Source: Dehalococcoidia bacterium (lineage in GTDB: Bacteria; Chloroflexota; Dehalococcoidia; DSTF01; JACRBR01). From it: 64,000 bases of DNA. The DNA is taken from contig JAKFYB010000006.1 of assembly GCA_021731085.1 (NCBI GenBank), positions 17,083 to 81,082 of the forward strand. Direction: 5' to 3'. The position numbers were made by a program, and so were the translations under genes. This document shows positions 43,498-53,105 of the stretch, one piece after another. The notes beneath the pieces were generated by a model, which saw only the letters and a program-made list of their open reading frames with translations, was not told the origin of the DNA and did no database searches. Within the stretch, counting starts at the first letter, position 1; each line of letters starts with the position of its first letter.

Positions 43498-44546
43498 GCC
43501 TCAACGGTTACGTCTCGGCCTTCTTCGGCGCTGCGGTAGGCGGCGTCGATGATGCGCTGGACGTTCAGGGTTTCCTCGGGTCTTACCAGTTGTTCGGCTT
43601 TGCCGGCGATGACGTCGAGCCAGTGGCGGATCTCGCGGGTGTAGGAGGCGGTCCAGTCGGCGGGGGCGACTTGGAGCTTCTCGTCGACGGGAATGCCGGC
43701 ATGGTTGCGGTAGATCATGGGTGGGATCGTCGTGGCGCCTGCCTCGGTGCCGACGATGCGAACGGAGAACTGCTCGGCGTCGATATGGGTTGCCCACGAT
43801 GTGCGGAGGAGGAGCGAGGCGCCGTTGTCGAAGTGGACGAGGGCAACGGCGAAGTCCTCGACGTCGAACTTCGCGGGATCCCATGCGTTGCGGAACTGCT
43901 TCGCGATCTCGGGACGCTGGCCAAACTTCGAGGCCATGTGGGATGAGACGCGGACGGGCGCCGGGTTGTTCATGAGGTAGATGGCGAGATCCAGCATGTG
44001 GACGCCGACGTCGAGCATCGCGCCGCCGTGGGAGTGCTGCTTGTAGTGGAACAGACCCCATGCCGGGATGCCCATACGTCGCAGGGCGGTCGCCTCGCCG
44101 TAGTAGATCTCGCCCATGTCGCCACTGTCGATGATGCGGCGGATGGCGCGTGAGTTCTCGTTCCAGCGCCAGTTCTGTGCGGCCATCAACGCTTTGCCGG
44201 CGGACTTCGCGGCGGCGAACATCTCTTTCGCTTCGGCGACGCTGATGGCTAACGGCTTCTCACAGAGGACGTGGGCGCCGGCTTCGAGGCAGCCGAGGAC
44301 GAGTTCCCGGTGGTAGACGTTGGGCACGCAGACGCTGACGGCGTCGGGCCTCTCTTTCTCGACCATCTCCAGCCAGTCGCTGTAGACCTGCGGGATGCCA
44401 TGCTTCTTCGCCTCTGCGTTGGCGATGTCGGCATTGAGGTCAGCGATGGCGACGGGGGTGATGCGGTTGGCGGCGTAGGCGGGGAGATGGGCGATGCGCG
44501 CGGCCCAACCTGCTCCGATTACGGCGATTTTAGGTTGGTCTGGCAT
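43494..44546 (-). CDS. Gfo/Idh/MocA-family oxidoreductase (second)
   Basis: A 350-residue protein: KIAVIGAGWAARIAHLPAYAANRITPVAIADLN for NAD(P) binding and HVLCEKPLAISVAEAKEMFAAAKSAGKALMAAQNWRWNENS around the catalytic Lys. It is a dehydrogenase for a sugar or polyol. It is not a close paralogue of the 41887 gene. Converges with the Imm33-like gene. Confidence 0.9.
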   Translation of the reverse strand: MPDQPKIAVIGAGWAARIAHLPAYAANRITPVAIADLNADIANAEAKKHGIPQVYSDWLEMVEKERPDAVSVCVPNVYHRELVLGCLEAGAHVLCEKPLAISVAEAKEMFAAAKSAGKALMAAQNWRWNENSRAIRRIIDSGDMGEIYYGEATALRRMGIPAWGLFHYKQHSHGGAMLDVGVHMLDLAIYLMNNPAPVRVSSHMASKFGQRPEIAKQFRNAWDPAKFDVEDFAVALVHFDNGASLLLRTSWATHIDAEQFSVRIVGTEAGATTIPPMIYRNHAGIPVDEKLQVAPADWTASYTREIRHWLDVIAGKAEQLVRPEETLNVQRIIDAAYRSAEEGRDVTVEA

Positions 44547-44976
44547 GGGCGTCTCCTTGGTTGGCGAAACACCAAATTACGCGGGTCGAATCCGAATTAC
44601 TTGGCAGTTTTCTTGTTTATGGAGCCGAACGAGCAGTTGCGATCTAGATTCTTCGTTTTCCGCAGAAGTTCGAGTGAGGCGATCGGGTGACCAAGATTTT
44701 TGAACACGCCATGAGAGCAGCGCTACTCGTAACGTCGTCGGCGAACCGGCACCGCTACATACGCTAACCACGCGACCACCAAGGTACAAGGCAGTCGTGG
44801 CACCTTTGATGCCGGTCGAGCGACGATATTCAGTTCTCTCGAGAACCGGCGCTGTCTCCGGTCTGCGGACAGGTCTGAAGACCCGTCCTTACGTGTCGTG
44901 CCGCCGCAAACATTAGATCTGGTGGCACCATACATTCTCGTTGATCGACGATTGGGACGGAGCTGAAGCTTCGTCC
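44547..44976. other. Intergenic region with two REP palindromes
   Basis: This 430-bp stretch has no convincing gene on either strand. It holds GTAG-type REP palindromes at 44867-44892 and 44954-44980 (the latter reaching into the 3' end of the isomerase gene). Confidence 0.6.
44867..44892 (-). repeat. REP-like palindrome
   Basis: GGAC-AGGTCTGAAGACC-CGTCC with a CTGAAG loop and a CTTAC tail on the plus strand (5' GTAAG on the minus strand). Member of the family in the findings. Confidence 0.55.
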
Positions 44977-44980
44977 CTAC
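44954..44980 (-). repeat. REP-like palindrome overlapping an isomerase stop
   Basis: GGGACGGAGCTGAAGCT followed by TCGTCCCTAC forms a 10-bp imperfect stem with a CTAC tail. It shares its last bases with the end of the sugar isomerase gene. Confidence 0.65.
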
Positions 44981-45774
44981 ATCTCCAGCTGTTGCAGTTT
45001 CTCCAGCAGTTTCTTGCAGGCGAGGATGCCGTCGCGCTCGGAGAGGCGTTCGCCTTCGTACTCGATGCCAACGTAGCCGCTGTAGCCGGCGCTAAGGGCG
45101 ATGTCCATCATGCGTTTGAAGTCAATCTTTGTTTCGTCGCCAGTTTGGTCATCGAAATCGTAACACTTGGCGCTCAGAGCTTTCGCGAAGGGCATCATTT
45201 GTTGGACGGCGTCGTAGCGATCAATGGTGTCCGGGAAGTTGCCGAAGTCGGGCAGCGTGCCGAAGCGCGGGTGGTTGACTCTCTTCATGAGCCCGACCAG
45301 CCAATCGGGTTCGGAGGACAGGCCCCAGTGATTCTCGATGGTGACGTTGATGCTGTTGGCGTCGGCGTACTCGAGGAGTGAGGCGAAGGATTCGGCGCAG
45401 CGATCCTGGGCTTCAGCGTCGCCCTCGCGAGCGCCCGTGTTGCAGCGAATTGAGTGGCAGCCGAGGATTGCGGCGATGTCGATCCATTTGTGGTGGTTCT
45501 TTACGGCTTGGGCACGGCCCGTGGCGTCAGGCGAGGCCATGCTGCCTTCGCCGTCGCACATGATGAGAAGCATCTTGACGTTGTTGTCGTCGGCGCGCTG
45601 CTTGAGTTGCTTGAGGTAGGCGTATTGTGGTGACGGGAAGAAGGTGTTGACCATCTCGAAGCCGGTGATCCCGTGCTTGGCGGTGAAGTCGACCATGCCC
45701 ATCTGGTCGATCTCTTTTGCGAAGAACATCTTGTGGAGGGACCAGGCGGCGAGGGAGATGTCGAATTTGGGCAT
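44977..45774 (-). CDS. Sugar phosphate isomerase/epimerase-family protein
   Basis: A 265-residue xylose-isomerase-like TIM barrel (FDISLAAWSLHKMFFAKEIDQMGMVDFTAKHGITGFEMVN; INVTIENHWGLSSEP; VGIEYEGERLSERDGI) with the metal-binding Glu and His expected of the family. ATG at 45774 follows GGAGG. With two Gfo/Idh enzymes on either side of the block, it fits a sugar or inositol catabolic route. The last codons overlap a REP. Confidence 0.9.
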   Translation of the reverse strand: MPKFDISLAAWSLHKMFFAKEIDQMGMVDFTAKHGITGFEMVNTFFPSPQYAYLKQLKQRADDNNVKMLLIMCDGEGSMASPDATGRAQAVKNHHKWIDIAAILGCHSIRCNTGAREGDAEAQDRCAESFASLLEYADANSINVTIENHWGLSSEPDWLVGLMKRVNHPRFGTLPDFGNFPDTIDRYDAVQQMMPFAKALSAKCYDFDDQTGDETKIDFKRMMDIALSAGYSGYVGIEYEGERLSERDGILACKKLLEKLQQLEM

Positions 45775-46004
45775 GGAGGTCCTCCGGTTTCGGATCTTGG
45801 TGCGGCGCAATGTAGCGAGGCTGGAGGCTGGAAGCTAGACGTTGGGTGTTCGAACCACTGCCGACATCCTTCACTTGCTGACCGCTGGCTCCAGTCTTCT
45901 TCGGAAATGCAGCGCGAACAAACATTCATGCGGCCGCTTACACCACCGCATAGGACGTGTTATATCCGGGCACGGGTTGAGGTTGATGCGTATGGAGACT
46001 GAAT
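45775..46004. other. Intergenic stretch upstream of the acyltransferase pair
   Basis: I see no RNA gene, strong repeat or convincing ORF here. It holds the divergent promoter region of the sugar isomerase and the first acyltransferase gene. Confidence 0.5.
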
Positions 46005-47255
46005 TTGTCAGACGGGGAGTCTGAGGCGCCGCTTTCGACGGTCCGCGTACCCGCGCTAGACGGTGTACGCGGCATTGCCATTCTTTCGGTGATGCTGCTG
46101 CATTTCTGGGAGACACCATTTTCCCGAACGCGTCAGCCTTCCGTCCGGACCATCGATGAGGGGCTGCTCAAGATGATGCAGCCTGGATGGGCCGGCGTTG
46201 AGCTCTTTTTCGTACTGTCAGGATTTCTGATCACGGGGATCTTGCTCGACGCGAAGGGCGGCGCTGGATACTTTCGTGCTTTCTACGTGCGCCGTATCCT
46301 GCGCATCTTCCCGGTCTACTACCTGTTCCTGTTCCTCATGCTGTACGTGGCACCGCATTTCGAGGGTACGGAGGCGGCAAGGGCTGGAACGATGTCGGTC
46401 GATGACCAGTGGTGGTTCTGGCTGCACGGCGTGAACATCGCGATTTCGTTTCCGGCGACGAACGCGACGATTCCGCTCGACACTGTGCACCTGTGGTCGT
46501 TGTCGTTCGAGGAGCAGTTTTATGTCGTGTGGCCACTGGTCGTGCTCGCCCTTTCTCGCGAGTGGTTGGCCGCGCTGTGTTGTGCGATCTTCGTCGTGAC
46601 GTTGCCATTCAGATACCTGATGGGTGTGGAGCCGCTGTCTGATGTCTTCAGTACGGGCGCCCCGCGGGAATTCACTCCTGCGCATGCGGACACGCTCGTT
46701 GCTGGCGCATTACTGGCCGTGCTTGTGCGCGACGCGCACTATCGGAGCGTGGTCGCGAGATACACCGTACCGGTTGGCGCCGTCGCGGGCGGTTGCGTCT
46801 TCCTCATGTTTCTCATCAGGGATGGGCTAGACCCGCGCGATCCGTGGGTGTATACGATCGGATTTGTGTTTCTCAGCATGTTCTTTGCAGCGCTGGTGAG
46901 CTTCGCAGCACTGTCCGCCCAGAAAGTACTTGGGGTGCGACTGCTGTCTGTGGCACCACTGCGATCTCTGGGAAAGTACAGCTACGGCATGTATATCGTG
47001 CACATTTTCGTCGGGTTCGGGCTCGCGCGGATCGCGGCGGAGCGCGGCTGGATCCGTCCCATCGCAGGGCTGCATTTACCCGTAAATCTCATTTTTACGG
47101 CATCGTGCATCGCCATCACATACGGCATCGCGTGGGTTAGCTGGAACTTCTTTGAGTCACGGATCTTGTCGCTAAAGGATCGCTTTCCGTATACACGAAA
47201 CGCTCGCGCAGATCCCAGGGAGGAGGGAGCCGATGGGGCGAAGTCCGGTATCTAG
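46005..47255 (+). CDS. Acyltransferase family 3 membrane protein (copy 1)
   Basis: This 416-residue protein has about ten membrane segments. The first carries the acyltransferase-3 motif DGVRGIAILSVMLLHFWETPF with the catalytic His; ELFFVLSGFLITGILL and EEQFYVVWPLVVLAL also match the family (OafA/YrhL type). It transfers acetyl or other acyl groups to cell-surface sugars. Start is TTG at 46005, uncertain. It is a tandem paralogue of the next gene. Confidence 0.9.
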   Translation: MSDGESEAPLSTVRVPALDGVRGIAILSVMLLHFWETPFSRTRQPSVRTIDEGLLKMMQPGWAGVELFFVLSGFLITGILLDAKGGAGYFRAFYVRRILRIFPVYYLFLFLMLYVAPHFEGTEAARAGTMSVDDQWWFWLHGVNIAISFPATNATIPLDTVHLWSLSFEEQFYVVWPLVVLALSREWLAALCCAIFVVTLPFRYLMGVEPLSDVFSTGAPREFTPAHADTLVAGALLAVLVRDAHYRSVVARYTVPVGAVAGGCVFLMFLIRDGLDPRDPWVYTIGFVFLSMFFAALVSFAALSAQKVLGVRLLSVAPLRSLGKYSYGMYIVHIFVGFGLARIAAERGWIRPIAGLHLPVNLIFTASCIAITYGIAWVSWNFFESRILSLKDRFPYTRNARADPREEGADGAKSGI

Positions 47256-47312
47256 GACACAGGGCACACTGCACCTCCTGTTTCGCGCTACGTGTGAGCG
47301 GAAAGCGGCTAT

Positions 47313-48512
47313 ATGACGGGTGAGCGATATCCGGCACTCGATGGCGTGCGGGGCATTGCCATTCTTCTCGTGATGCAATTGCACTTCTGGGGCATGCCCT
47401 TTCGATTCGAGGGCGAACCGGTTGTACATCGTTTCGATCGGTGGGCCGCCGAGATCGTGGACGTGGGATGGACGGGCGTCGAGCTATTCTTCGTGCTGTC
47501 TGGGTTCTTGATCACGCGCATTCTTCTTCAAGCCAAGGGCTCGAATGGGTACGCCAGGAACTTCTATCTGCGCCGAACGCTGCGTATCTTCCCTGCGTAC
47601 TACGGCTTTCTGCTTGTGTCGATCTTCGTACTGCCACGGTTGGGCTTCCTCGCCTCCAGCGAAGCTGCGGGAACGCTGACCAGTGAACAACTATGGCTCT
47701 GGACGTACACACTCAACATCGGCTTCACCTTTCAGGAGACGACTCCGGATATTTCGATCTGGTTCGTGCACTTGTGGTCACTATCGCTTGAAGAGCAGTT
47801 CTACATCGTGTGGCCGTTCGTCGTCCTCGCAGTCGGACGGCGGAACCTGGCGATGTTTTGTGTTGCCGTTGTCGTCGGCTCGCTTGGGCTTCGCTTCGCG
47901 CTGGGGCTGGATGCATTCAGCGACGTGTTTACGGCGGCAGCCCCACGTCAGCTCATGCCCGCGCACGCAGACGGGTTGGCGCTCGGTGGGCTGCTGGCTC
48001 TGGCGGCTGTGCGTGGGACACTACCCAGCTTTCAAGCACCGATTCGCATCGGCGGCACAATCGGGGCGCTGGCACTTGTCGCGATTTTCATTGCGAAGGA
48101 CGGGCTGCCCTTGCAAGATCGCGTTGTACAGACATGGGGATTCGCCGCGCTCGGGTTCCTGTTCTTTTGGCTGGTATACGTCGGAATAACGGCGCGGGAG
48201 GCCACGAAAACATTCTCTGTGCTCAACGTTTCCCTGTTGAGGGCGTTCGGGCGCTATTCGTACGTGATGTACCTCGTGCACATCCTGGTGGGACTGGAGC
48301 TGGCAAACCTGCTGGCAAAGGCCGGCGTCCCATTCACGATCGCGGGACTGCAGGCTCCGTTTAATGTGCTGTTCGTCGCGCTGGCATCCATGGTGACGCT
48401 GGGGATCGGTTGGCTAAGTTGGACGTTCTATGAGACCCGGTTTCTGGATCTTCGGCCGAAGTTCGGCGAGGACAAAGTCTCAAGCTTCGCCGAGGTCACA
48501 CCGCAGAGCTAA
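47313..48512 (+). CDS. Acyltransferase family 3 membrane protein (copy 2)
   Basis: A 399-residue paralogue of the upstream gene: DGVRGIAILLVMQLHFWGMPF, ELFFVLSGFLITRILLQAKG and SLEEQFYIVWPFVVLAVG. Position 57 bp downstream on the same strand, with the same gene length and topology, points to tandem duplication. The pair may decorate the same glycan with different acyl groups. Confidence 0.9.
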   Translation: MTGERYPALDGVRGIAILLVMQLHFWGMPFRFEGEPVVHRFDRWAAEIVDVGWTGVELFFVLSGFLITRILLQAKGSNGYARNFYLRRTLRIFPAYYGFLLVSIFVLPRLGFLASSEAAGTLTSEQLWLWTYTLNIGFTFQETTPDISIWFVHLWSLSLEEQFYIVWPFVVLAVGRRNLAMFCVAVVVGSLGLRFALGLDAFSDVFTAAAPRQLMPAHADGLALGGLLALAAVRGTLPSFQAPIRIGGTIGALALVAIFIAKDGLPLQDRVVQTWGFAALGFLFFWLVYVGITAREATKTFSVLNVSLLRAFGRYSYVMYLVHILVGLELANLLAKAGVPFTIAGLQAPFNVLFVALASMVTLGIGWLSWTFYETRFLDLRPKFGEDKVSSFAEVTPQS

Positions 48513-48544
48513 CGCCTCATCCCCACCGGCGCTACGCCACAATT

Positions 48545-50407
48545 TCAGTTCTTGCGGTTCTCTCGCGCGCGGTCGTTGGCGCTGAGGAATCGCTTGCGGA
48601 TCCGGAGGGCCTTGGGCGTGACCTCGAGCATCTCGTCGTCGCTGATCCACTCGAGTGCCTGCTCGAGCGAGAGCTTGCGCGGCGGGAGGAGCTGGACGGC
48701 GATGTCTGAGGTGGACGAGCGGATGTTGGTGAGCTTTTTCTCGCGTGTGATGTTGACGTCGATGTCTTGATCGCGGGCGTTCTCGCCGATGACCATGCCT
48801 TCGTAGACTTGCTCGTTCGGGTCGACGAACATCTCGCCGCGGTCCTGCAGGTGCTCGATGGCGAACGGCGTCACGCGGCCCATGCGATCAGCCACGAGGG
48901 CACCGTTGGTGCGGTGGGGGATCTCTCCCATCCACGGCTCGTAGCCGTCGAAGATGTGGTTCAGGAGACCGGTGCCGCGCGTGTCCGTGAGGAACTGGTT
49001 GCGGAATCCGATGAGACCACGAGAGGGGATGCTGAAATCGAGGCGAACGCGGCCGGTGCCGTGGTTGACCATGTTCTTCATGCGGCCCTTGCGGAGGGCG
49101 ATGCCCTGTGTGGCAACGCCGACGTAGTCCTCGGGAACGTCGATGATGAGTTCTTCCATCGGCTCGTGGCGCTTGCCATCAATCTCTTTGGTGATGACCT
49201 GCGGCTTGCTGACGGAAAGCTCGAAACCCTCACGGCGCATCGTCTCGATGAGGACGGCCATCTGGAGCTCGCCACGACCGGAGACCTTGAACGCGTCGGC
49301 CGAGTCGCCGGGGACGACCTGTAGTGCAACATTCGTGAGGATCTCGCGCTCAAGGCGGTCCTTGAGGTTGCGGGATGTAACGAGCGTGCCTTCCTTACCG
49401 GCGAAGGGCGAGGTGTTGATCGAGAAGAGCATGCTGACAGTGGGCTCATCGACATGCACACGGGGGAGGGCCTGCGGGTTGGCGGGATCGGTGATGGTGT
49501 CGCCAATGTGCGCTTCGTCGAAGCCGGCGAGGGCGACAATGTCGCCGGGGCCTGACTCTTGCACTTCGACGCGATCGAGGCCTTCGAAAGCGTAGAGATA
49601 GGTCACGCGCGCTTTGTCTATGCTGCCATCCTGGCGGACGAGGGCGATCTCCTGCTTGGGCACGAGATTGCCGTTCACGATGCGTCCGATCGCCAGACGC
49701 CCGACGAACTCCGAGTAGTCGAGGTTGAGGACGAGCATTTGCAAAGGCGAGACGGGATCGTATTTCGGCGCTGGAATGCTGCGGATGATCTCATCAAAGA
49801 GCAGTTTGAGCTGGTGATCCTCGCCGTCCGGCTCGGTGCGAGCGATGCCTTCGCGGGCGATGGTGTAGAGGACGGGGAAGTCGAGTTGCTCTTCGGTCGC
49901 GTCGAGGTCGATGAATAGGTCGTAAATCTCGTTCAAGACTTCCTGCACGCGAGCGTCCTTGCGGTCGATCTTGTTGACAACGACGATCTGCGGGAGGCCG
50001 AGTTCGAGGGCCTTCTTCAGGACAAAGCGTGTCTGCGGGAGCGGGCCTTCGCTGGCGTCGACGAGCAGCAGCACGCCATCGACCATCTTCAGCGTGCGCT
50101 CGACCTCACCGCCGAAGTCCGCGTGGCCGGGGGTGTCGACGATGTTGATCTTGATGTCGCCGTAGCGAACGGCCGTGTTCTTCGCGAGGATGGTGATGCC
50201 CTTCTCGCGCTCGAGGTCGTTGGAGTCCATGACACGATCGACGACCTCTTCGTTTTCGCGGAAGATGCCGGACTGCCAGAGCATCTTGTCGACGAGTGTG
50301 GTTTTGCCGTGGTCGACGTGGGCGATGATGGCGATGTTGCGGATGTCCTCGCGGATCTTGAGGTTGTCCACAGATTTTTCAGATGACACAGATGTCGTGG
50401 AGGTCAT
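48545..50407 (-). CDS. typA: Translational GTPase TypA/BipA
   Basis: A complete 620-residue TypA: G1 [15 protein letters not shown]3 [11 protein letters not shown]4 [11 protein letters not shown], then domain II, and the TypA-specific C-terminal domain (about 495-600). It binds the ribosome in a GTP-dependent way and supports assembly and stress tolerance. A REP lies just upstream (50497-50520) between it and the divergent PPOX gene. All catalytic motifs are present. Confidence 0.97.
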   Translation of the reverse strand: MTSTTSVSSEKSVDNLKIREDIRNIAIIAHVDHGKTTLVDKMLWQSGIFRENEEVVDRVMDSNDLEREKGITILAKNTAVRYGDIKINIVDTPGHADFGGEVERTLKMVDGVLLLVDASEGPLPQTRFVLKKALELGLPQIVVVNKIDRKDARVQEVLNEIYDLFIDLDATEEQLDFPVLYTIAREGIARTEPDGEDHQLKLLFDEIIRSIPAPKYDPVSPLQMLVLNLDYSEFVGRLAIGRIVNGNLVPKQEIALVRQDGSIDKARVTYLYAFEGLDRVEVQESGPGDIVALAGFDEAHIGDTITDPANPQALPRVHVDEPTVSMLFSINTSPFAGKEGTLVTSRNLKDRLEREILTNVALQVVPGDSADAFKVSGRGELQMAVLIETMRREGFELSVSKPQVITKEIDGKRHEPMEELIIDVPEDYVGVATQGIALRKGRMKNMVNHGTGRVRLDFSIPSRGLIGFRNQFLTDTRGTGLLNHIFDGYEPWMGEIPHRTNGALVADRMGRVTPFAIEHLQDRGEMFVDPNEQVYEGMVIGENARDQDIDVNITREKKLTNIRSSTSDIAVQLLPPRKLSLEQALEWISDDEMLEVTPKALRIRKRFLSANDRARENRKN

Positions 50408-50496
50408 AACGGCGTCCTTGATGAGGGGCGGGGCTCGTAGGCCCTGTCCAGATTCGTTCGTGCCGAAGCCATGTTGGGGTATCGGACACAGAGGGA

Positions 50497-50524
50497 GACG
50501 CCGCGAACGGCGGCGTCCCTGCTA
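50497..50524 (-). repeat. REP-like palindrome (variant tail)
   Basis: GACGCCGC/GCGGCGTC forms an 8-bp stem around a short loop. The plus-strand tail is CCCTGCTAT rather than CTAC, so this is the most diverged family member here. It lies between typA and the PPOX gene. Confidence 0.45.
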
Positions 50525-50595
50525 TGTGCAATGTAACACATGTAAGCTGCGCCTTGAGCAAAAGGGCTAACAGCAAAAGTCAGAGGGACAAGCAC

Positions 50596-51075
50596 ATGCC
50601 GATTCCGAAGGAACTCTCGCTAGCGGATGAAGAACTCGATTCATTGATGGCGTCATCGTGGAACATGCGTATTGCAACGGTAGGGCCGGGGACGCGAATC
50701 AACATGACGCCGCTGTGGTTCGTATGGGTCGAGGGACGGATATTCACGTACTGTCGCGGGCAGAAGGTGGCGAACCTGCGGCGGAATCTGCAGGCGACGA
50801 TCCTGGTCGACAAGAACGAGCGGTTTCCGGAGCTAGTCGGGGCGATGTTCCAGGGGACGGCGCGGGTGCTTGAGGACGCTGACGCCGAGAGCGCGGAGGC
50901 AGGGATGGATCAGGCGCGCGACCTTATGGGGGCGAAGTATGCGGGCGGACACGGCGGTCCGGCGGTGGCGACTCGCAATGAGGCGACGGCGCGGGGGCGG
51001 AACTGGCGGTGGGTGGTGTTCCAGCCTACCCGGACGGTCACGTGGGATAATCACAAGATCAAGCGACCGGGCTAG
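50596..51075 (+). CDS. Pyridoxamine 5'-phosphate oxidase-family protein (F420/FMN type)
   Basis: A 159-residue split-barrel protein (MASSWNMRIATVGPGTRINMTPLWFVWVEGRIFTYCRGQKVANLRRNLQATILVDKNERFPELVGAMFQGTARV). ATG at 50596 is preceded by GAGGGA; a longer frame adds an unrelated start. Such proteins bind flavin or F420. Distinct from the PPOX gene near korB. It ends four bases before the tRNA-Pro 3' end. Confidence 0.86.
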   Translation: MPIPKELSLADEELDSLMASSWNMRIATVGPGTRINMTPLWFVWVEGRIFTYCRGQKVANLRRNLQATILVDKNERFPELVGAMFQGTARVLEDADAESAEAGMDQARDLMGAKYAGGHGGPAVATRNEATARGRNWRWVVFQPTRTVTWDNHKIKRPG

Positions 51076-51078
51076 AGG

Positions 51079-51155
<77 letters not shown>

Positions 51156-51244
51156 TTTCGGGTGCAGGATAGCAGGCTGGGCGAGCCGCACGCACCGAAG
51201 CAGGACCCCGTGTCAGTGCACCACCCGACGACGTACGCAGCAGC

Positions 51245-51268
51245 GGGCATGCTGCAGCATGCCCCTAC
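51245..51268 (-). repeat. REP-like palindrome next to tRNA-Pro
   Basis: GGGCATGCTG/CAGCATGCCC forms a perfect 10-bp palindrome followed by CTAC on the plus strand. It overlaps or abuts the 3' end of the CYTH gene. Confidence 0.6.
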
Positions 51269-52077
51269 GATCCAACGGAGGGCGACTCGACGTGCGGCGC
51301 GCCGTCGGCACTGGGGAGGTTCTGGCTAAAGAATTCGAGGGCTTTCTTTGTTTTCGTTTGTTGTTCGCCGGACAGGTCAATGCCGCGCTCAGTGAGGAAC
51401 GCGCGGGATTCGGCAGCTACCTGAAAGGCGGTGTTGGGCGCGCTCTTGGTAGAGAGTTCGACGACGCGGGAGCCGTCGGGGTAAAGCCATAGCTCGGCGA
51501 CGAATTTGCGGTTGATGCCGGCGGGAGAGAACTTGAGCTTTAGCACCAAAATCGGACCGAGGATCGAAAGGTCGTCGAGGGCTATGCCCGCTGGTGCGTG
51601 CTCTGTATAGAACTTTCGCTGGTCCTTCGAAAAGAGTTTCTTGATCGGGCGCTGGCCGAGGGCAACCTCGCGTACGACGGGAGTTTCGAGAGCAGCCTTC
51701 AGCGAAGCTGAGCAGACGAAGCCGCCGGGCATGGCATCGACCTCGACGCCAAAGCCCGGCGCGGCGCGGACCTTCGCCGGAAGGTCGTGGGGATCGACGG
51801 GTCGCAGTTTGATGACGGTGTCGTCGCCCTTCCGCTGCACGCGCCGCGCACGCACCACGAGGCCGCTCTTGTTCAGCGCGAGATCGGGTGTATCGAAGAA
51901 GAACACTTGGCGGATTTCTGCGTCGAGCGGGTCCAGCCGCAGGGCCGCAACCGCCGAGCGGAGGTCTGAGTCCGGTAGCGTGAGCTTAAGCTCGACGCTG
52001 TCCGCGCCTTCGATCAGCCTAAGGAGTTCGGCTTGCTTCTCGTCCGATAGTGCCAACCGTGGCTCTGCACTGACCAT
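51265..52077 (-). CDS. CYTH-domain protein
   Basis: The N-terminal ~190 residues show a CYTH-like pattern ([12 protein letters not shown]...[36 protein letters not shown]), the fold shared by class IV adenylate cyclases, thiamine triphosphatase and short-chain polyphosphatases. The rest is a helical C-terminal region with several conserved Lys. The acidic/basic tunnel residues are visible, so a triphosphate or polyphosphate substrate is likely. I cannot choose between hydrolase and cyclase. Confidence 0.78.
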   Translation of the reverse strand: MVSAEPRLALSDEKQAELLRLIEGADSVELKLTLPDSDLRSAVAALRLDPLDAEIRQVFFFDTPDLALNKSGLVVRARRVQRKGDDTVIKLRPVDPHDLPAKVRAAPGFGVEVDAMPGGFVCSASLKAALETPVVREVALGQRPIKKLFSKDQRKFYTEHAPAGIALDDLSILGPILVLKLKFSPAGINRKFVAELWLYPDGSRVVELSTKSAPNTAFQVAAESRAFLTERGIDLSGEQQTKTKKALEFFSQNLPSADGAPHVESPSVGS

Positions 52078-52254
52078 GTGTCGCCTCCGAGATTATGTGT
52101 TGCGTCCTGCGGGGAAGTGAATCCTAACCCACGGTCAGCGCCAACACACGGAGCCGACAAGTTTCGGGCGCTTCCGGCAACACCGCGACACGTTCTTGGG
52201 GACAGCCGCGGCAGACGTTGGCCACGCGAGTGCGGCCGGTCTTCATGACGTTGC

Positions 52255-52987
52255 CTACTGGACGATGAGGGTGCCGGTCATGGCGCTGTGGCCTGCGATG
52301 GTGCACTTGAACGTGTGCGTGCCGGGGTTCGAGATCGGCGGTGAGGAGTTTGGACTCTTTGGGTCCGAGGTCGAGGCTGATGCCCTGTTCCTTGATGACG
52401 AAGTTGTGGAACGAGAGGTCCTTGTTGTCGACGACGATGCGCGCCTCGCCGGCCGCGGCGATCATGGTGAAGGGCTGATTGCCGTTGACTACGGCGATGT
52501 TCTTGTAGTCGATGACGAGTGCGTTCTCGCGGTCAGATGCGCTGACTGTGTCGCGGCTGGCGATCGTGACGACGGCTGACGCTGCACCGACGGCGACGAG
52601 CACGGTGACAGCGGTCGCGAACGAACGGACGACGATGGGCGCGATCGTGCTCGAGTGATTGCGCTCACGGGCGATGAGGTCGGTGACGCCGAGTGTAACG
52701 GCGATGACGCCGAGCGTGAGGGACGAGGTGGCCGCGGTGAATTCGGGGGTGCTTTCGAAACGCGTGAAGGCGGTGTAGAAGGCGAAGGTGTGGACGGCGG
52801 CGACTGCTGCGGCCACGATGCCGGGCGCTACGGCCCACCAGCGGTCGACCCGCACTGCGAGGGCTGCAAGGGCGAGGAACGCGACGCCGATGGCGGCAAG
52901 TGCGGGGACGTTTACGGCTACGGTGAGCAGGAAGTGCGGGAGGGCGAGGAACGCGAGCGTTACGGCGAACAGGGTTCTGGTCTTCAT
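52255..52987 (-). pseudogene. Membrane/cupredoxin protein with a one-base frameshift
   Basis: The first ~150 residues hold about five hydrophobic segments, followed by a domain ending in a copper-type motif. A frame shift at 52324-52327 (GGGG, one G too many) breaks this end: removing one G restores LEPGTHTFKCTIAGHSAMTGTLIVQ-stop at 52255, with the Cys-x4-His-x2-Met ligands of a cupredoxin. Without that, the frame continues to 52124 with nonsense residues. It may be a true lesion or a sequencing error. The natural function could be copper electron transfer in the membrane. Confidence 0.72.
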
Positions 52988-53105
52988 GTCTCGTACATCT
53001 CCGTTTGGTGTCTGCTTTATCTAGTCGATGGGGACATGATCGTCTCGCGTGCGTGGGCACGCCTCGGTCGTTGGGCGGAGATGGAGTCGGACCTTGGCGG
53101 TGGGG

